Shown one piece after another: positions 38,373-47,479 of a stretch of DNA of 49,883 nt (positions are counted from its first letter, which is position 1; each line of letters opens with the position of its first letter). The notes under the pieces are model-generated. The model did not search any database and was not told the DNA's origin. It saw only the letters and a program-made list of their open reading frames with translations. Made by a program: the position numbers and the translations under genes. This DNA comes from a virus: positions 1-49,883 of the IMG/VR virus record IMGVR_UViG_3300033148_005052. The stretch is one strand, 5' to 3'.

Positions 38373-39802
38373 TGGCCGGGCCACCGCGCAGCAAGCACGA
38401 GATTATGGGGCATAAATTGATTGACGGCGTTCCTGTGCCCTTGAGCCAGATGACGCCGGATGATAAGACGGCCTACGACCTGACGCCACCACCGTTACGA
38501 CACGGGCAGATAGCAAGCCGTCTGCAAGGTGGTGAGAAAGCGCTGAACCTACTCGGGCGCTGTAACGGGATAACGGGCGGGCTTGAGAGCATGGAGGTGG
38601 TGGAGTTCATATCAACGTTGAGATGTAAGCCGTTGCCTGCCGAGCGGCTTGGCATGAACACCGACATCGACGGATACGAGCAATGTGCGCACTCAGTTGA
38701 TTTTGGCAGTATCTTGCAGGGCTACTTCCCGGCGGCATGGAACCATCTAACTGACACATTGCGCATATTGTCTTTTTTTCCTTTTGCAGAGGATGGCTGG
38801 TTCCAATGGGCGTGTCAGGAGTGGTTGGGCTCCTCCGCTACTACGTCGGCTGCCCAGCCGGCCATCCTCACCTATCGTAGGGGCAAGGAACACGGCACAA
38901 TGAAGAGTTACATGGGTGGCGCTTGGCCCACAGAGGATGCTGCTACCACCATGCCTCACCGGATCGTGGGTTTCTCCCAGGGTCGAGCGCTGCTCGATAC
39001 ACGACAGCTGCTCAACGATGATGGTGAGGATATTATTACCCGTGGCGCAGCTGGGGCCATAGAAGGTGTGGAATGGTCGAATGTATCGTCTGTGTCGGGT
39101 GGAATCGAGCTCTGGCATGTAGCGAACCAAAGACGCATATCTGTGATATGGGAGCAGGAGGCTCCGATCTATCGCAGTGATTCCTTCCCTGACGAGAGCA
39201 TACCGCCGGTCCGCACCGAGATTGGCGAGCGGGTCATCTCTGCTACGATGTGGCATAGCAAGGTGGTGTTGCTCACGCACCAAATTACGAACGTCGCTGT
39301 TGGGAGACCTGCCGCAGACAACCTGATGCTAGAGGTTACGTATCGGCTGTATCTATACAATATCCAGACGGGCGACTTCCAGCAGGTCTATCCTGAAGGG
39401 GTGGCAACTGACAAGATATGGGTGCGCTATACCTCACATGGGACGGAAGGCCCCGACGATGTAACGCCACATCTCTTCGCTGCTGATACCCCGGAGGGGC
39501 TTTATTATGCCGGCGGGCGAACAGGCTCAGGCTTTGCGATTCAATGTTTGTTGCCCAACTCCAACGACGGGCTGCTCTATCTTCCGTTGAACTACGTGGA
39601 GCACGAAGGGGTGTTCACAACAGGCTCGTTGGCCGGCACTCTGATGACACAATCAGCTATCAGGCTCTATGCGTATGGGCTGATCCCGGACGAGAACGGC
39701 ACGCTACCGTTCAAGGGATACGTTACCGGTCCCTACGGTGAGGCAGACAACATCGGGTTTTACAATGCCGCCCACAGCTTTTGCAATCTGACCGGAGATT
39801 GA
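38372..39802 (+). CDS. Unknown tail protein, 476 aa
   Basis: The start overlaps the previous stop (TGATG), so it is coupled to the tail-tip gene. Mostly beta-rich in the C-terminal half, with repeated aromatic and Gly residues (RVISATMWHSKVVLLTHQIT, EGLYYAGGRTGSGFAIQCL). The middle is acidic. Likely a tail-tip or receptor-binding component. No family recognised. Confidence 0.6.
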   Translation: MAGPPRSKHEIMGHKLIDGVPVPLSQMTPDDKTAYDLTPPPLRHGQIASRLQGGEKALNLLGRCNGITGGLESMEVVEFISTLRCKPLPAERLGMNTDIDGYEQCAHSVDFGSILQGYFPAAWNHLTDTLRILSFFPFAEDGWFQWACQEWLGSSATTSAAQPAILTYRRGKEHGTMKSYMGGAWPTEDAATTMPHRIVGFSQGRALLDTRQLLNDDGEDIITRGAAGAIEGVEWSNVSSVSGGIELWHVANQRRISVIWEQEAPIYRSDSFPDESIPPVRTEIGERVISATMWHSKVVLLTHQITNVAVGRPAADNLMLEVTYRLYLYNIQTGDFQQVYPEGVATDKIWVRYTSHGTEGPDDVTPHLFAADTPEGLYYAGGRTGSGFAIQCLLPNSNDGLLYLPLNYVEHEGVFTTGSLAGTLMTQSAIRLYAYGLIPDENGTLPFKGYVTGPYGEADNIGFYNAAHSFCNLTGD

Positions 39803-39829
39803 TATAATGCCAGCAGGAGAGAAATTGAT

Positions 39830-40021
39830 ATGAGCCAAAAAGAACGAGTGATACACGAGGACAAGGCAAGGCGGATGAACGAGGCGCACTTCCCGAAACG
39901 TGAACGGCGGCCACTTGGCTTCAGCCTGTTTATGCGCGACATCTCGCCACAACCAAAGTTCGGCAAGAAGGACACTATCCTCATGCCGAGCGCCAGATTT
40001 GGGCAATGGGTAGGGGTATGA
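39830..40021 (+). CDS. Small basic protein, 63 aa
   Basis: ATG 39830 follows CAGGAGAGAAATTGAT. Lys/Arg-rich, with RRPLGFSLFMRDISPQPKFG and no hydrophobic span. Coupled to the membrane protein downstream (ATGA). Function unknown. Confidence 0.65.
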   Translation: MSQKERVIHEDKARRMNEAHFPKRERRPLGFSLFMRDISPQPKFGKKDTILMPSARFGQWVGV

Positions 40022-40299
40022 AAAAAACGATATTCAAGACAACCTTCAGTTGGGCTAAGCGGCTATGGGACGTCCTCAGACGGACGGCCAAAGCTGCGCC
40101 GGGATACATGATGGACGCCACCAAGGCGCTGATCCCGATAGGGATTATTGGGCTGGCGATATGGCGGGTCTTCTTTGCGGCAACACCCTCCGCCGCTATA
40201 GACTGGGCATGGTCGTTTGTGATCCTGTGCTGTGGCGTTCTGTTCCTGGTGCTAGCGGTCGTGGTGCTCGACCATGTGATCGCGCGGTTGAAGAGATAA
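40018..40299 (+). CDS. Two-span membrane protein, holin candidate, 93 aa
   Basis: ATG 40018 overlaps the previous stop; GGGTAGGGG lies just before it. A basic, Trp-containing N-terminus (MKKTIFKTTFSWAKRLWDVL) is followed by two spans (ALIPIGIIGLAIWRVFF and SFVILCCGVLFLVLAVVV) and a basic C-terminus. Size, two spans and charged ends fit a holin, which opens the inner membrane at lysis, but no endolysin is next to it, so this is inference only. Confidence 0.45.
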   Translation: MKKTIFKTTFSWAKRLWDVLRRTAKAAPGYMMDATKALIPIGIIGLAIWRVFFAATPSAAIDWAWSFVILCCGVLFLVLAVVVLDHVIARLKR

Positions 40300-40304
40300 C
40301 GCTG

Positions 40305-40580
40305 ATGGCAGACTCAAGCACATTTATCAACGCGCTTGCTCCTGATGAGGTGGCAGTCTGCACCAGCGTCATGGATCGGTGCGGCGTGCATATCAAGGCG
40401 GACGGATATGCGCCGGACGGACGACGCGCCATTATCTTCTGCCGGAAACGATGCGCCTCGGACGGGAACTTTGCCCCAGCGCTTCAGCCAGTGTCCCAAG
40501 CGTTTGTGAGAGAAGATGAGGCTCGCAAATGGCTGGAGTGGCTTGACAGCGCAGTTAAGCGGGCGGGGGGCAGGGTATGA
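40305..40580 (+). CDS. Hypothetical protein, 91 aa
   Basis: ATG 40305 with AGAGATAACGCTG upstream. Two Cys near residue 18-26 (AVCTSVMDRCGVHI) and a second pair (IIFCRKRCASDG) could form a zinc site; the rest is helical (EDEARKWLEWLDSAVKRAGG). Coupled to the methyltransferase remnant downstream. Unknown. Confidence 0.6.
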   Translation: MADSSTFINALAPDEVAVCTSVMDRCGVHIKADGYAPDGRRAIIFCRKRCASDGNFAPALQPVSQAFVREDEARKWLEWLDSAVKRAGGRV

Positions 40581-42021
40581 CGATTATTCACGGCGATTGC
40601 CTAGCCAAGATGCGCGACATGGATGCGGCGAGCATTGACCTCGTGGTTACAGACCCTCCGTACGGTGTGGTGTTCATGGGCAAGGCGTGGGACAAAGCCG
40701 TGCGTGTGGCGAGAGTGCCTGCGGGTCTTGAAGCCGGGCGCGTTCGCGTTTGTTATGAGTCTCCCTCGTCAGGACTGCTTGGCTCGGATGATATGTAACA
40801 TTGAGGACGCTGGATTCTCAATAGCCCAATCAAGCATCTACTGGGCGTTTGCCACAGGATTCCCAAAGCTGCACTCAGTGGGCAAAGCCATCGACCGCAA
40901 GGCTGGCAAGGAGCGAGAAGTGGTTGACCGTCAAAAGCGAAAAGGCTCTGCGTTTATGAAAGAGGGGCAGAAGTGGCAATCTAATGGTAAAGCAATAGAT
41001 GGGCGAAGCTCTGATCTTATTGCAATTCGTGTTGAGCAAATGTCAGCAGATGGCGTCCCCATCACCGCCCCCGCGACCCCCGAAGCCGCCCAGTTCGAGG
41101 GCTGGTGTCCTGCAAGTTCCCTGAAACCGGCAGTAGAAGTAATCATTTGTGCGCAAAAACCGATGAGCGAGAAGACGTATGCAGCCCAAGCGTTGGCTAG
41201 CCTTGAGGACGAGCATGTTGCACCGGGCTGTCTTAACATGGAGGCGGCGCGGATACCGATAAATGGAGATGATGGTCAAAACTTCCGTGAAGGAAGATAC
41301 GAACGAAATACTGATAATGCGGCTGTGCCATTTGGCGCAAAGCCTGGAGAACGCCCAAGTTATACGAAACATCAACATCCCCAGGGCCGCTTCCCGGCTA
41401 ATTTGATAGTGGAATCAGACGTGCTTAACGACGGGCGGGTGAGAGTATCTTGTTGGGGCAAGCATTACGCAGGAGACCGACGTGGCGGGGATAGCCATGT
41501 GTTTAATTGGTGACTCCGGTTCCTTCAGCCGCTATTTCTCGCTGGATCAATGGTTCGCCAAGCGCCTCTCCGAGTTGCCCGAAGGCGTGCAGCGGACGTT
41601 CCCGTTTCTTGTGTGCCCCAAGCCCAGCAAGCGTGAGAAGAATAAGGGCTGTGAGGGGCTGGAAGAGAAGCCAGTATCAGAACGCTATCAAGGTGGTGGC
41701 GAAATAAAGACTTGGATAGACCGCAAGGATGGCAAAGGCAAAGTTGCAGTGAATGCTAAAATGCACCCAAGAGCCAACCACCATCCGACCTGTAAGCCCG
41801 TCAAGCTCATGTCTTGGCTCATAACCCTCGGCAGTCGTGAAGGCCAACTAGTCCTTGACCCGTTCATGGGCAGCGGAACTACAGGGGTGGCGGCCAAGAT
41901 GCTCAACCGCCGTTTTGTGGGCATTGAGATGGAGCAGGAGTATGTTGACATAGCTGAGGCGCGTATCGAAGCGCACGCCACCCCGGCGCAGACAGAGATA
42001 TTCTCCGGAGCAGCGGTATGA
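40577..42021 (+). pseudogene. Second DNA methyltransferase, broken by two frameshifts
   Basis: Starts at ATG 40577 (ATGA overlap). Frame 1 reads MTIIHGDCLAKMRDMDAASI ... TDPPYGVVFMGKAWDKA, the catalytic motif of the phage/prophage adenine methyltransferase group. The sequence then continues in the +1 frame near 40695-40712 with VWRECLRVLKPGAFAFVM and a long middle up to GGDSHVFNW. It shifts +1 again near 41510 to GDSGSFSRYFSLDQWFAKR, CKPVKLMSWLITLGS and the SAM motif LDPFMGSGTTGVAAKM. All expected blocks are present and in order, so the gene decayed recently or carries two sequence errors. It would methylate DNA against host restriction when intact. Confidence 0.75.
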
Positions 42022-42977
42022 CGATAGCCCTCGATGTCTTTGATTGCTACCCACCAGCAGAAGGGACGTGTGGCCGCCAGCAGGTCAACTTCCGGTTCAA
42101 GTTGGCTAACACTGCCTCAACCTACACATGGGACATCGATTGGGACACGGTGCATATCTACTTCAAGGCGGACGGCGGAACCTACGAGGCGATAGTCGAT
42201 GATGGTGCTGTGGCAGACAAGCATTCTGACTACGTGCTGTTCTGCAAGAGCATGATTACCGCCAACACCTTTGCGGCTAACCAATGGGCGTGCGGCCATG
42301 CCCATACCCAAGGCGCATTTGTCTGGGACTTGCCAGCAGGCTTCCCGGACGGCAAGACGTATTGGCTCAAGATAGAGTTTGACGACACCAACGGCAGCTC
42401 GTATTCCGAAGAGTGGTGGTTTACAACAGCTGCTGCGTCGGACATCGGCCCTCGGAAACTCAGGTGGCTCGACACCAGCGATAACAAAGCCACTCAGCGC
42501 TTCGGGATATGTCCTTATGGTGGGACGGTCAGCATCCCTGCTCGGTTGAGCTGGGCTGCGGACAACCCATACGCGCCCACGGCCTATCATTTATGGGTCG
42601 AGCCGCTTCATATCCCGACTGAGACTACCGTGCGGCTCAAGATAGCGAATAGGGCTTATATGCCTGTTACGGGCACCTGGATCAAGATAACCTTCGATCC
42701 AAACGATGCTGACGGGTTGCCTATCCCGGCGCAGGGCTACATTGATGTTGAGCTGCAACTCACGTCCAACTCAGCGGACAGCAAGCCAGTGTTTGTAAGC
42801 CTTGCGTTTCATGTGTATGGTAAGGCAATAGCAAACCAGTTTGCGGCCAGCTCGTATGCCGCCAACGGGATAGCGAAGATGGACAGACTGAAACTGGACT
42901 TCTCCGCCGAGCTCTTCTCTAAAGAGACCGGCGATTACTTCAGGGACACATTAGGGATAAGTATGGAGGCATCATGA
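42018..42977 (+). CDS. Unknown beta-rich virion protein, 319 aa
   Basis: ATG 42018 overlaps the methyltransferase stop (ATGA). The sequence alternates short strands with Tyr/Trp and Asp/Thr (YTWDIDWDTVHIYFKADGGT, YWLKIEFDDTNGSSYSEEWW), suggesting stacked beta-sandwich domains as in tail or head fibres. Ends with a helical segment. Its function is unknown; a virion adhesin is plausible. Confidence 0.6.
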   Translation: MTIALDVFDCYPPAEGTCGRQQVNFRFKLANTASTYTWDIDWDTVHIYFKADGGTYEAIVDDGAVADKHSDYVLFCKSMITANTFAANQWACGHAHTQGAFVWDLPAGFPDGKTYWLKIEFDDTNGSSYSEEWWFTTAAASDIGPRKLRWLDTSDNKATQRFGICPYGGTVSIPARLSWAADNPYAPTAYHLWVEPLHIPTETTVRLKIANRAYMPVTGTWIKITFDPNDADGLPIPAQGYIDVELQLTSNSADSKPVFVSLAFHVYGKAIANQFAASSYAANGIAKMDRLKLDFSAELFSKETGDYFRDTLGISMEAS

Positions 42978-43013
42978 GTGAGAACGAGAAATCTGAGATG
43001 GCTAACATCCAAC
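42973..43013 (+). repeat. 41-bp direct repeat, copy 1
   Basis: Covers the start of the gene at 42974 (MSENEKSEMANIQ codons). It is identical to 43494-43534. The copies differ on both sides, so the shared segment is sharply bounded. Confidence 0.85.
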
Positions 43014-43498
43014 AACGAAAAATAGTTGAGAAAGAGAAGGCGCTAGAGCTCTTGGTATCCAAGTATAATGTCATGCAGCAACAGATTGATGTCTTGAGAA
43101 AAGACATTTGCCAGCAAAGGCAAGACATTGGTGGACTAGTAGCAACCACCGACATAAATCTCGATGAGATGATTAGCAGATTGTGGGGCGAAATCCATGA
43201 TTCCCTTAACGATGCCCGCACATTGCCGCTATGCAAAACACCGAATAGCTGGACAATCGATAGAATACGAGATGCGGTCAATCGGTGCCTTGCCATTATC
43301 CGCGACGGGGAGAGCTATGCAGAAGTCATAGTCCCGTTAAGCGGAGGGGATAATATCCCGGTTAGGTCATTTTCGCTGCGAGTATCCGCTATCTGCAGGC
43401 GACCCTATGAAGAGGCGAACATAGAACAAGAGATATTTCTTACGGGAACGTTGGTGCTTGGATGCACGAGTAAGTATTTCTGTTGGATGATAGCATGA
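42974..43498 (+). CDS. Coiled-coil protein between direct repeats, 174 aa
   Basis: ATG 42974 overlaps the previous stop (ATGA). The first 60 residues form a charged coiled coil (VEKEKALELLVSKYNVMQQQ), followed by a mixed domain with a Cys-rich end (ICRRPYEEANIEQEIFLTGT). The gene is bracketed by a 41-bp direct repeat: copy 1 is its own start and copy 2 (43494-43534) begins right at its stop. This suggests the gene was inserted or duplicated as a unit, leaving a short relic frame behind. Probably virion-associated; role unknown. Confidence 0.65.
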   Translation: MSENEKSEMANIQQRKIVEKEKALELLVSKYNVMQQQIDVLRKDICQQRQDIGGLVATTDINLDEMISRLWGEIHDSLNDARTLPLCKTPNSWTIDRIRDAVNRCLAIIRDGESYAEVIVPLSGGDNIPVRSFSLRVSAICRRPYEEANIEQEIFLTGTLVLGCTSKYFCWMIA

Positions 43499-43534
43499 GT
43501 GAGAACGAGAAATCTGAGATGGCTAACATCCAAC
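43494..43534 (+). repeat. 41-bp direct repeat, copy 2
   Basis: Identical to 42973-43013, with copies starting 521 bases apart. It supplies a new ATG at 43495 and the first codons of a short frame, after which the two copies diverge. Confidence 0.85.
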
Positions 43535-43554
43535 GCGGCAGATTGGTTATATGA
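43495..43554 (+). pseudogene. Relic frame after the repeat, 19 codons
   Basis: Begins MSENEKSEMANIQ, as in the upstream gene, then diverges to RGRLVI and stops at 43552-43554. It is probably the remains of the gene whose start was duplicated. Its stop overlaps ATG 43551 of the next frame (ATGA). Confidence 0.5.
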
Positions 43555-43646
43555 CGGTCAGAGGGAGTGTCCACCAAAGGAGAATTGTGAAGAAGTGCGA
43601 CCTAACGTATGACAAATGGGCTGCGGCAGCAGGGCTTACAGCATGA
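43551..43646 (+). CDS. Possible small basic peptide, 31 aa
   Basis: ATG 43551 is coupled to the relic stop; an internal GTG 43587 (AAAGGAGAATT upstream) would give a 19-residue peptide VKKCDLTYDKWAAAAGLTA. The stop overlaps the phosphoesterase start (ATGA). Either form may mainly serve to couple translation. Confidence 0.4.
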   Translation: MTVRGSVHQRRIVKKCDLTYDKWAAAAGLTA

Positions 43647-44410
43647 GAATAATCCATCTGTCCGACCTACACCTGACTACTGACGAGAAACACCGGAATA
43701 ACCAGAACGCATGGCGGCTGGCGGAGCATATCATCAGCAAGTATGCTACTGCTCCCGGTGAGACGGTCGTTGTGGCGACCGGCGACCTCACTGACAACGC
43801 TCTTGAAGATGAGCGGCGTGCTCTGATTGCGCTCTTGGCGTTGTTGCGGATGCACTTTATTGTTTTGTGCTGCCCCGGCAACCATGACTACGCCTGCCGC
43901 GGTATTGACTTCACGCCGGAGTCCGTCCCGCTGTTCAGGAAGGTAGTCCGCATGGACGCTCCGCCTATCGTATGGCAATCAGAGCATGAGCCGATAACGT
44001 TCATCGGCCTCGATAGCGCTGATCCGCAAGACAATGTGTGGGTTGCTCGTGGCATCATCGGCAAGCAACAGCTGGCCGGGCTGAATAGGCTGCTTGACCT
44101 TCATAAGAAACGAGGGCGGGTGGTTGTGGTCTATCTCCACCATCATCCGATTGTGCATAAGGTCGGGTGTGCGTTGAAAGACAACATCGCGCTTATGAAC
44201 CGTATGAAGGGGCGCGTAGCTGCTTGCCTATTCGGGCATAATCACGAGTCGGGCGCTTACATCGACCAATTTGACGGGCTACCGCTGCTCTTGGCTAGTG
44301 GCATGTCCACTGAACCTGATCAGAACAACAATCTCTCATATCGGGTCATCCTGACCCACGGCGGGCGGGTTGAACAGGGCGTTTATACCGAGACAATAAG
44401 GGGAACATAA
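43643..44410 (+). CDS. Calcineurin-like phosphoesterase, intact motifs
   Basis: 255 residues from ATG 43643. All five metal-binding blocks are present: SDLHLT (residues 7-12), ATGDLTDNA (about 45-53), CCPGNHDYA (about 78-86), LHHHPIVH, and LFGHNHESG. It resembles CpdA/3',5'-cyclic nucleotide phosphodiesterase-type enzymes, with two metals. Possible targets in a phage are cyclic nucleotides, RNA ends or 2',3'-phosphates, for example against host defences; no substrate can be deduced. Unlike the degenerate copy at 2289-3395 it should be active. Confidence 0.85.
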   Translation: MRIIHLSDLHLTTDEKHRNNQNAWRLAEHIISKYATAPGETVVVATGDLTDNALEDERRALIALLALLRMHFIVLCCPGNHDYACRGIDFTPESVPLFRKVVRMDAPPIVWQSEHEPITFIGLDSADPQDNVWVARGIIGKQQLAGLNRLLDLHKKRGRVVVVYLHHHPIVHKVGCALKDNIALMNRMKGRVAACLFGHNHESGAYIDQFDGLPLLLASGMSTEPDQNNNLSYRVILTHGGRVEQGVYTETIRGT

Positions 44411-47262
44411 TGGCAGAGCCAACAGTCATACCAGCACAGCGGACTTGGGTCGCACGCACGGGCACAAGCTACGAGGTGAGCGGTGAGACACATACCATAA
44501 CCGTAACTGCACTTAGCTTTGAGCTCAACGTATCGCTCGACGAGACCAAGAAGAACCTCATCGTAGCTAGCTCCAGCGGCACTGGGGCGCTATCAAAGAT
44601 ATATTCTGGCAGCCCGTCGTCGGGGCAGATACTCATTAACCACAACAACAATACCTGCACCTGCCATGCTGACGATGTGGGCACAATCACGATCACCTAT
44701 TGGGGCGATGGCTCACATGTTGGCGCACAGGCGCTAAACGACATGGTGGAGGCCACCGAGAAGGCGTATAAAGCAGCACGGCCCGGCCATATTTCCAAGA
44801 CGGATGGTGAAGACAACAAGTTTGATGTGGACGCTGGCAACTTCTATTCAGCGTCCACTGACATTAGCGGTATGAGCTATGCGGGTGATACGGACGTTGA
44901 CCTCGACCTCATCTGCGATGCGCATGGCACAGCGGCAAGCAAGTGGGTAAAGATACTACTCGGCATTACCGAGAACACACCCGGAGTGGGGAAGCTATCG
45001 ACGTCCGTTTCCGCTGATTGCGATACTGAGGGGGCTGCGGAGGTTGTTGCTGTCATAGCGATCGCCAACTGTGTGCCTATCGGCCATATCATCTACCGGA
45101 ACGACCATGCGCTGATTGACGATGCAGACCATATCTGCAACTATGATGGCCGGGTATTCGGTAGCGATAGCGCCGGCAAGACGGTCATCGAGAATGTGAC
45201 CGTTGACGAGGGTGATAACGTGCGCGGCCAGCAAGTCTATTTTGACAGCGATAATCATGTATCCAAAGCTGTCAATACATCTGAAGCAACGCTTGCCGAT
45301 GGCATCATCTCGCTGGTTACGGGCACAACAACATGTCAAGTGCAAACAGGCGGCTCGTTCACATACGAGACTGGCGACATTGACCACAACGTGTTCATAA
45401 ATGCCACCGCTAAGATGTATCTCACGGCCAATGCTGGTCATGCGTCAGAGGATCAAGACATCACAGCGGGGCGGTGGACACAGAACATGGGCAAGGTCTT
45501 CGATACCAACTATGTTGACCTAAACTATCCCGGCTTCATCTCGTTGAACGATGGTGATGATCCGATTGAAGGTCAATATCGGCACGATGGGTCAGCAGCG
45601 CTCGGCGAATCGATGCGGCCAAAAGTATCTACCGATGACGAGAAATGGGTAGAGCAGGCCGATTCAGATGATGGAGTCAACATTGATGCCATAGGTGTTG
45701 TAACGGCGGTGGACGGTAACTATTGCACGGTCAAGGACCGGTTCTTATGGAAGACAGCTGACTTCGGCGGCACAAAGCCATGTTCTCTAAATGGCGGTGG
45801 CGCAGGCGACAAGTTCTTCATGCACACATCTGCCGGGCAGGGCACATTCACCGAAAATATCGCCCCCGATATATGGAATCAGGAGATGGGCTATCAAAAG
45901 AATGCGGGCGAGACTTTGTTCGAGATATACATGAAGCCCGGCAGCCTTGGAGGCACAGAAGACCCATACGAATTTGAATGCTCATCTGTTGACAAGCACG
46001 ACGCTGTCTATGCTCACCCGTTAACTGGCGTCCTGTATGAAGCAGAGAGTGATAACGATGATCATGTCAACGTGGTTGGCATAGTGAAGAGCATTAACGC
46101 GGCGGGCACACGATGCAACATTTATAGACCGGGTGATGTAGTCCCTGATGGCAACAACTATGTGGGCAAGCTATATCTTAACCCCGATGCGGCAGCAACG
46201 CCAAATTATAGCGTGAACGAAGACAAGCAGCCTGGCAACTGGAGCATCTTGATAGGCCAGCCGAGAGGCGCTAACGAGACTGGGTTCCTCGTGGATATTC
46301 AGACAACGGGCATCTATGGCAAGAATGGGCGAATTGGTGTTGGCAAGGAAGGGTGTGTCCGTGCGTGGAGCAATCCGGCGGGCATCGCGATGAGTAAGGC
46401 CGTTGATTTTGGGACTGTTGATCCTACGATGGAACATTATTATGTGCAACTGACGAGCAGAACCAGTGCCAATCGTATCAGGGGTGTTGCAGAAGAAACG
46501 TCGGTGGTAGATTATTGGAACACGCAGGGTCGTGGCGCAGATGACAATAGAGAGATTGTTCTCGTACGTGTTCAGGACATTCACTTCAACCCTGCCGTCA
46601 CGTGGCCCGACATTGGGACATATTTCAGCTCCACATTAGGTGGGTTTGTCGCTGCGGTAGCGCCGGGGTCGTGGCAGAAGCGGGTGTGTACCCGCGCCGA
46701 GAATGATCACACCATTCTTGTATGTCCTGAGATGCAGGGATGGATCCCCGCCGATGGCCCCTGGGAACCTGTAGCTGAGAGGAGCTACATTGCCCCATGC
46801 GACCCTCCTGCCGAGCCACATGGGTATGACCCGATGCGGTCTTGGGATACATCGGACGCGGTCTCCAAGCTAACGAACAAGTTCACAAGTAAGCATATTA
46901 TCATTCAGGCAACGACAGCTATTGCAAGCAGTGTGCTATGCTTTGCTCAGTCAGTTGGGGTAGGGGCAACATCTTACACAGAGTTCGACCTGCGTAAGAT
47001 ACATGGCGCTGCTGACGAGTCTGTCCTCTCCACGACAGGGAAGCTTGTCGGCCTTGCTGACGCGCCACGAGGTAACACAACGGACGATGCGACTTATGGC
47101 ACGGGTGCAGGGCATATTGCCGCCGTGCTTGATGCGACCAAGTTCCCGCTCGTCAAGGGCGATGTGCTCTACTGGACAGCCGATCCTGATGGCGGGGATG
47201 CGCATGGAACAGACCCCTATGGTGTCGGCATTTTACTCAATATGTATGGGATAAAGAGCTAA
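44410..47262 (+). CDS. Large repeat-containing virion protein (tail fibre candidate), 950 aa
   Basis: The start overlaps the previous stop (TAATG). Beta-rich, Gly/Thr/Asp-rich and nearly free of long helices. At least three related modules occur from residue 280 on: GQQVYFDSDNHVSKAVNTSE ... WTQNMGKVFD, a second with VVTAVDGNYCTVKDR ... IWNQEMGYQKNAGETLFEIY, and a third with GIVKSINAAGTRCNIYRPGD ... GNWSILIGQPRGANETGFLV. They resemble the DUF2190-like decoration fold. Probably a tail fibre or surface decoration. Confidence 0.6.
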   Translation: MAEPTVIPAQRTWVARTGTSYEVSGETHTITVTALSFELNVSLDETKKNLIVASSSGTGALSKIYSGSPSSGQILINHNNNTCTCHADDVGTITITYWGDGSHVGAQALNDMVEATEKAYKAARPGHISKTDGEDNKFDVDAGNFYSASTDISGMSYAGDTDVDLDLICDAHGTAASKWVKILLGITENTPGVGKLSTSVSADCDTEGAAEVVAVIAIANCVPIGHIIYRNDHALIDDADHICNYDGRVFGSDSAGKTVIENVTVDEGDNVRGQQVYFDSDNHVSKAVNTSEATLADGIISLVTGTTTCQVQTGGSFTYETGDIDHNVFINATAKMYLTANAGHASEDQDITAGRWTQNMGKVFDTNYVDLNYPGFISLNDGDDPIEGQYRHDGSAALGESMRPKVSTDDEKWVEQADSDDGVNIDAIGVVTAVDGNYCTVKDRFLWKTADFGGTKPCSLNGGGAGDKFFMHTSAGQGTFTENIAPDIWNQEMGYQKNAGETLFEIYMKPGSLGGTEDPYEFECSSVDKHDAVYAHPLTGVLYEAESDNDDHVNVVGIVKSINAAGTRCNIYRPGDVVPDGNNYVGKLYLNPDAAATPNYSVNEDKQPGNWSILIGQPRGANETGFLVDIQTTGIYGKNGRIGVGKEGCVRAWSNPAGIAMSKAVDFGTVDPTMEHYYVQLTSRTSANRIRGVAEETSVVDYWNTQGRGADDNREIVLVRVQDIHFNPAVTWPDIGTYFSSTLGGFVAAVAPGSWQKRVCTRAENDHTILVCPEMQGWIPADGPWEPVAERSYIAPCDPPAEPHGYDPMRSWDTSDAVSKLTNKFTSKHIIIQATTAIASSVLCFAQSVGVGATSYTEFDLRKIHGAADESVLSTTGKLVGLADAPRGNTTDDATYGTGAGHIAAVLDATKFPLVKGDVLYWTADPDGGDAHGTDPYGVGILLNMYGIKS

Positions 47263-47372
47263 TGCGATATGAACCACCGCTCATAATCACGATTGACAAT
47301 GCCGTGTTGGCAGCTGCGATTGGGCCGAGCATCTCATGCACGGGCTTCGGCGGCGCTGTGAACTGCGACTGA
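47262..47372 (+). CDS. Hypothetical small protein, 36 aa
   Basis: The start overlaps the fibre stop (TAATG). Short hydrophobic product (PPLIITIDNAVLAAAIGPSI) ending SCTGFGGAVNCD, possibly a membrane peptide or a short virion protein tail. Gene reality moderately supported by the coupled start. Confidence 0.5.
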   Translation: MRYEPPLIITIDNAVLAAAIGPSISCTGFGGAVNCD

Positions 47373-47388
47373 ATATAGGAGATAAATC

Positions 47389-47448
47389 ATGCTGACAGCA
47401 GAGTTGATGATCCGAGATTATTCATGGGAGATGACAACTGGATGTTAG
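47389..47448 (+). CDS. Possible tiny peptide, 19 aa
   Basis: ATG 47389 follows a clear AGGAGATAAATC. The product MLTAELMIRDYSWEMTTGC is acidic. It may be a leader or a degraded gene start in the region before the glycosyltransferase. Confidence 0.35.
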   Translation: MLTAELMIRDYSWEMTTGC

Positions 47449-47479
47449 CCAAGACAGGTAAGCCGCCGGAGGTAAAGTA

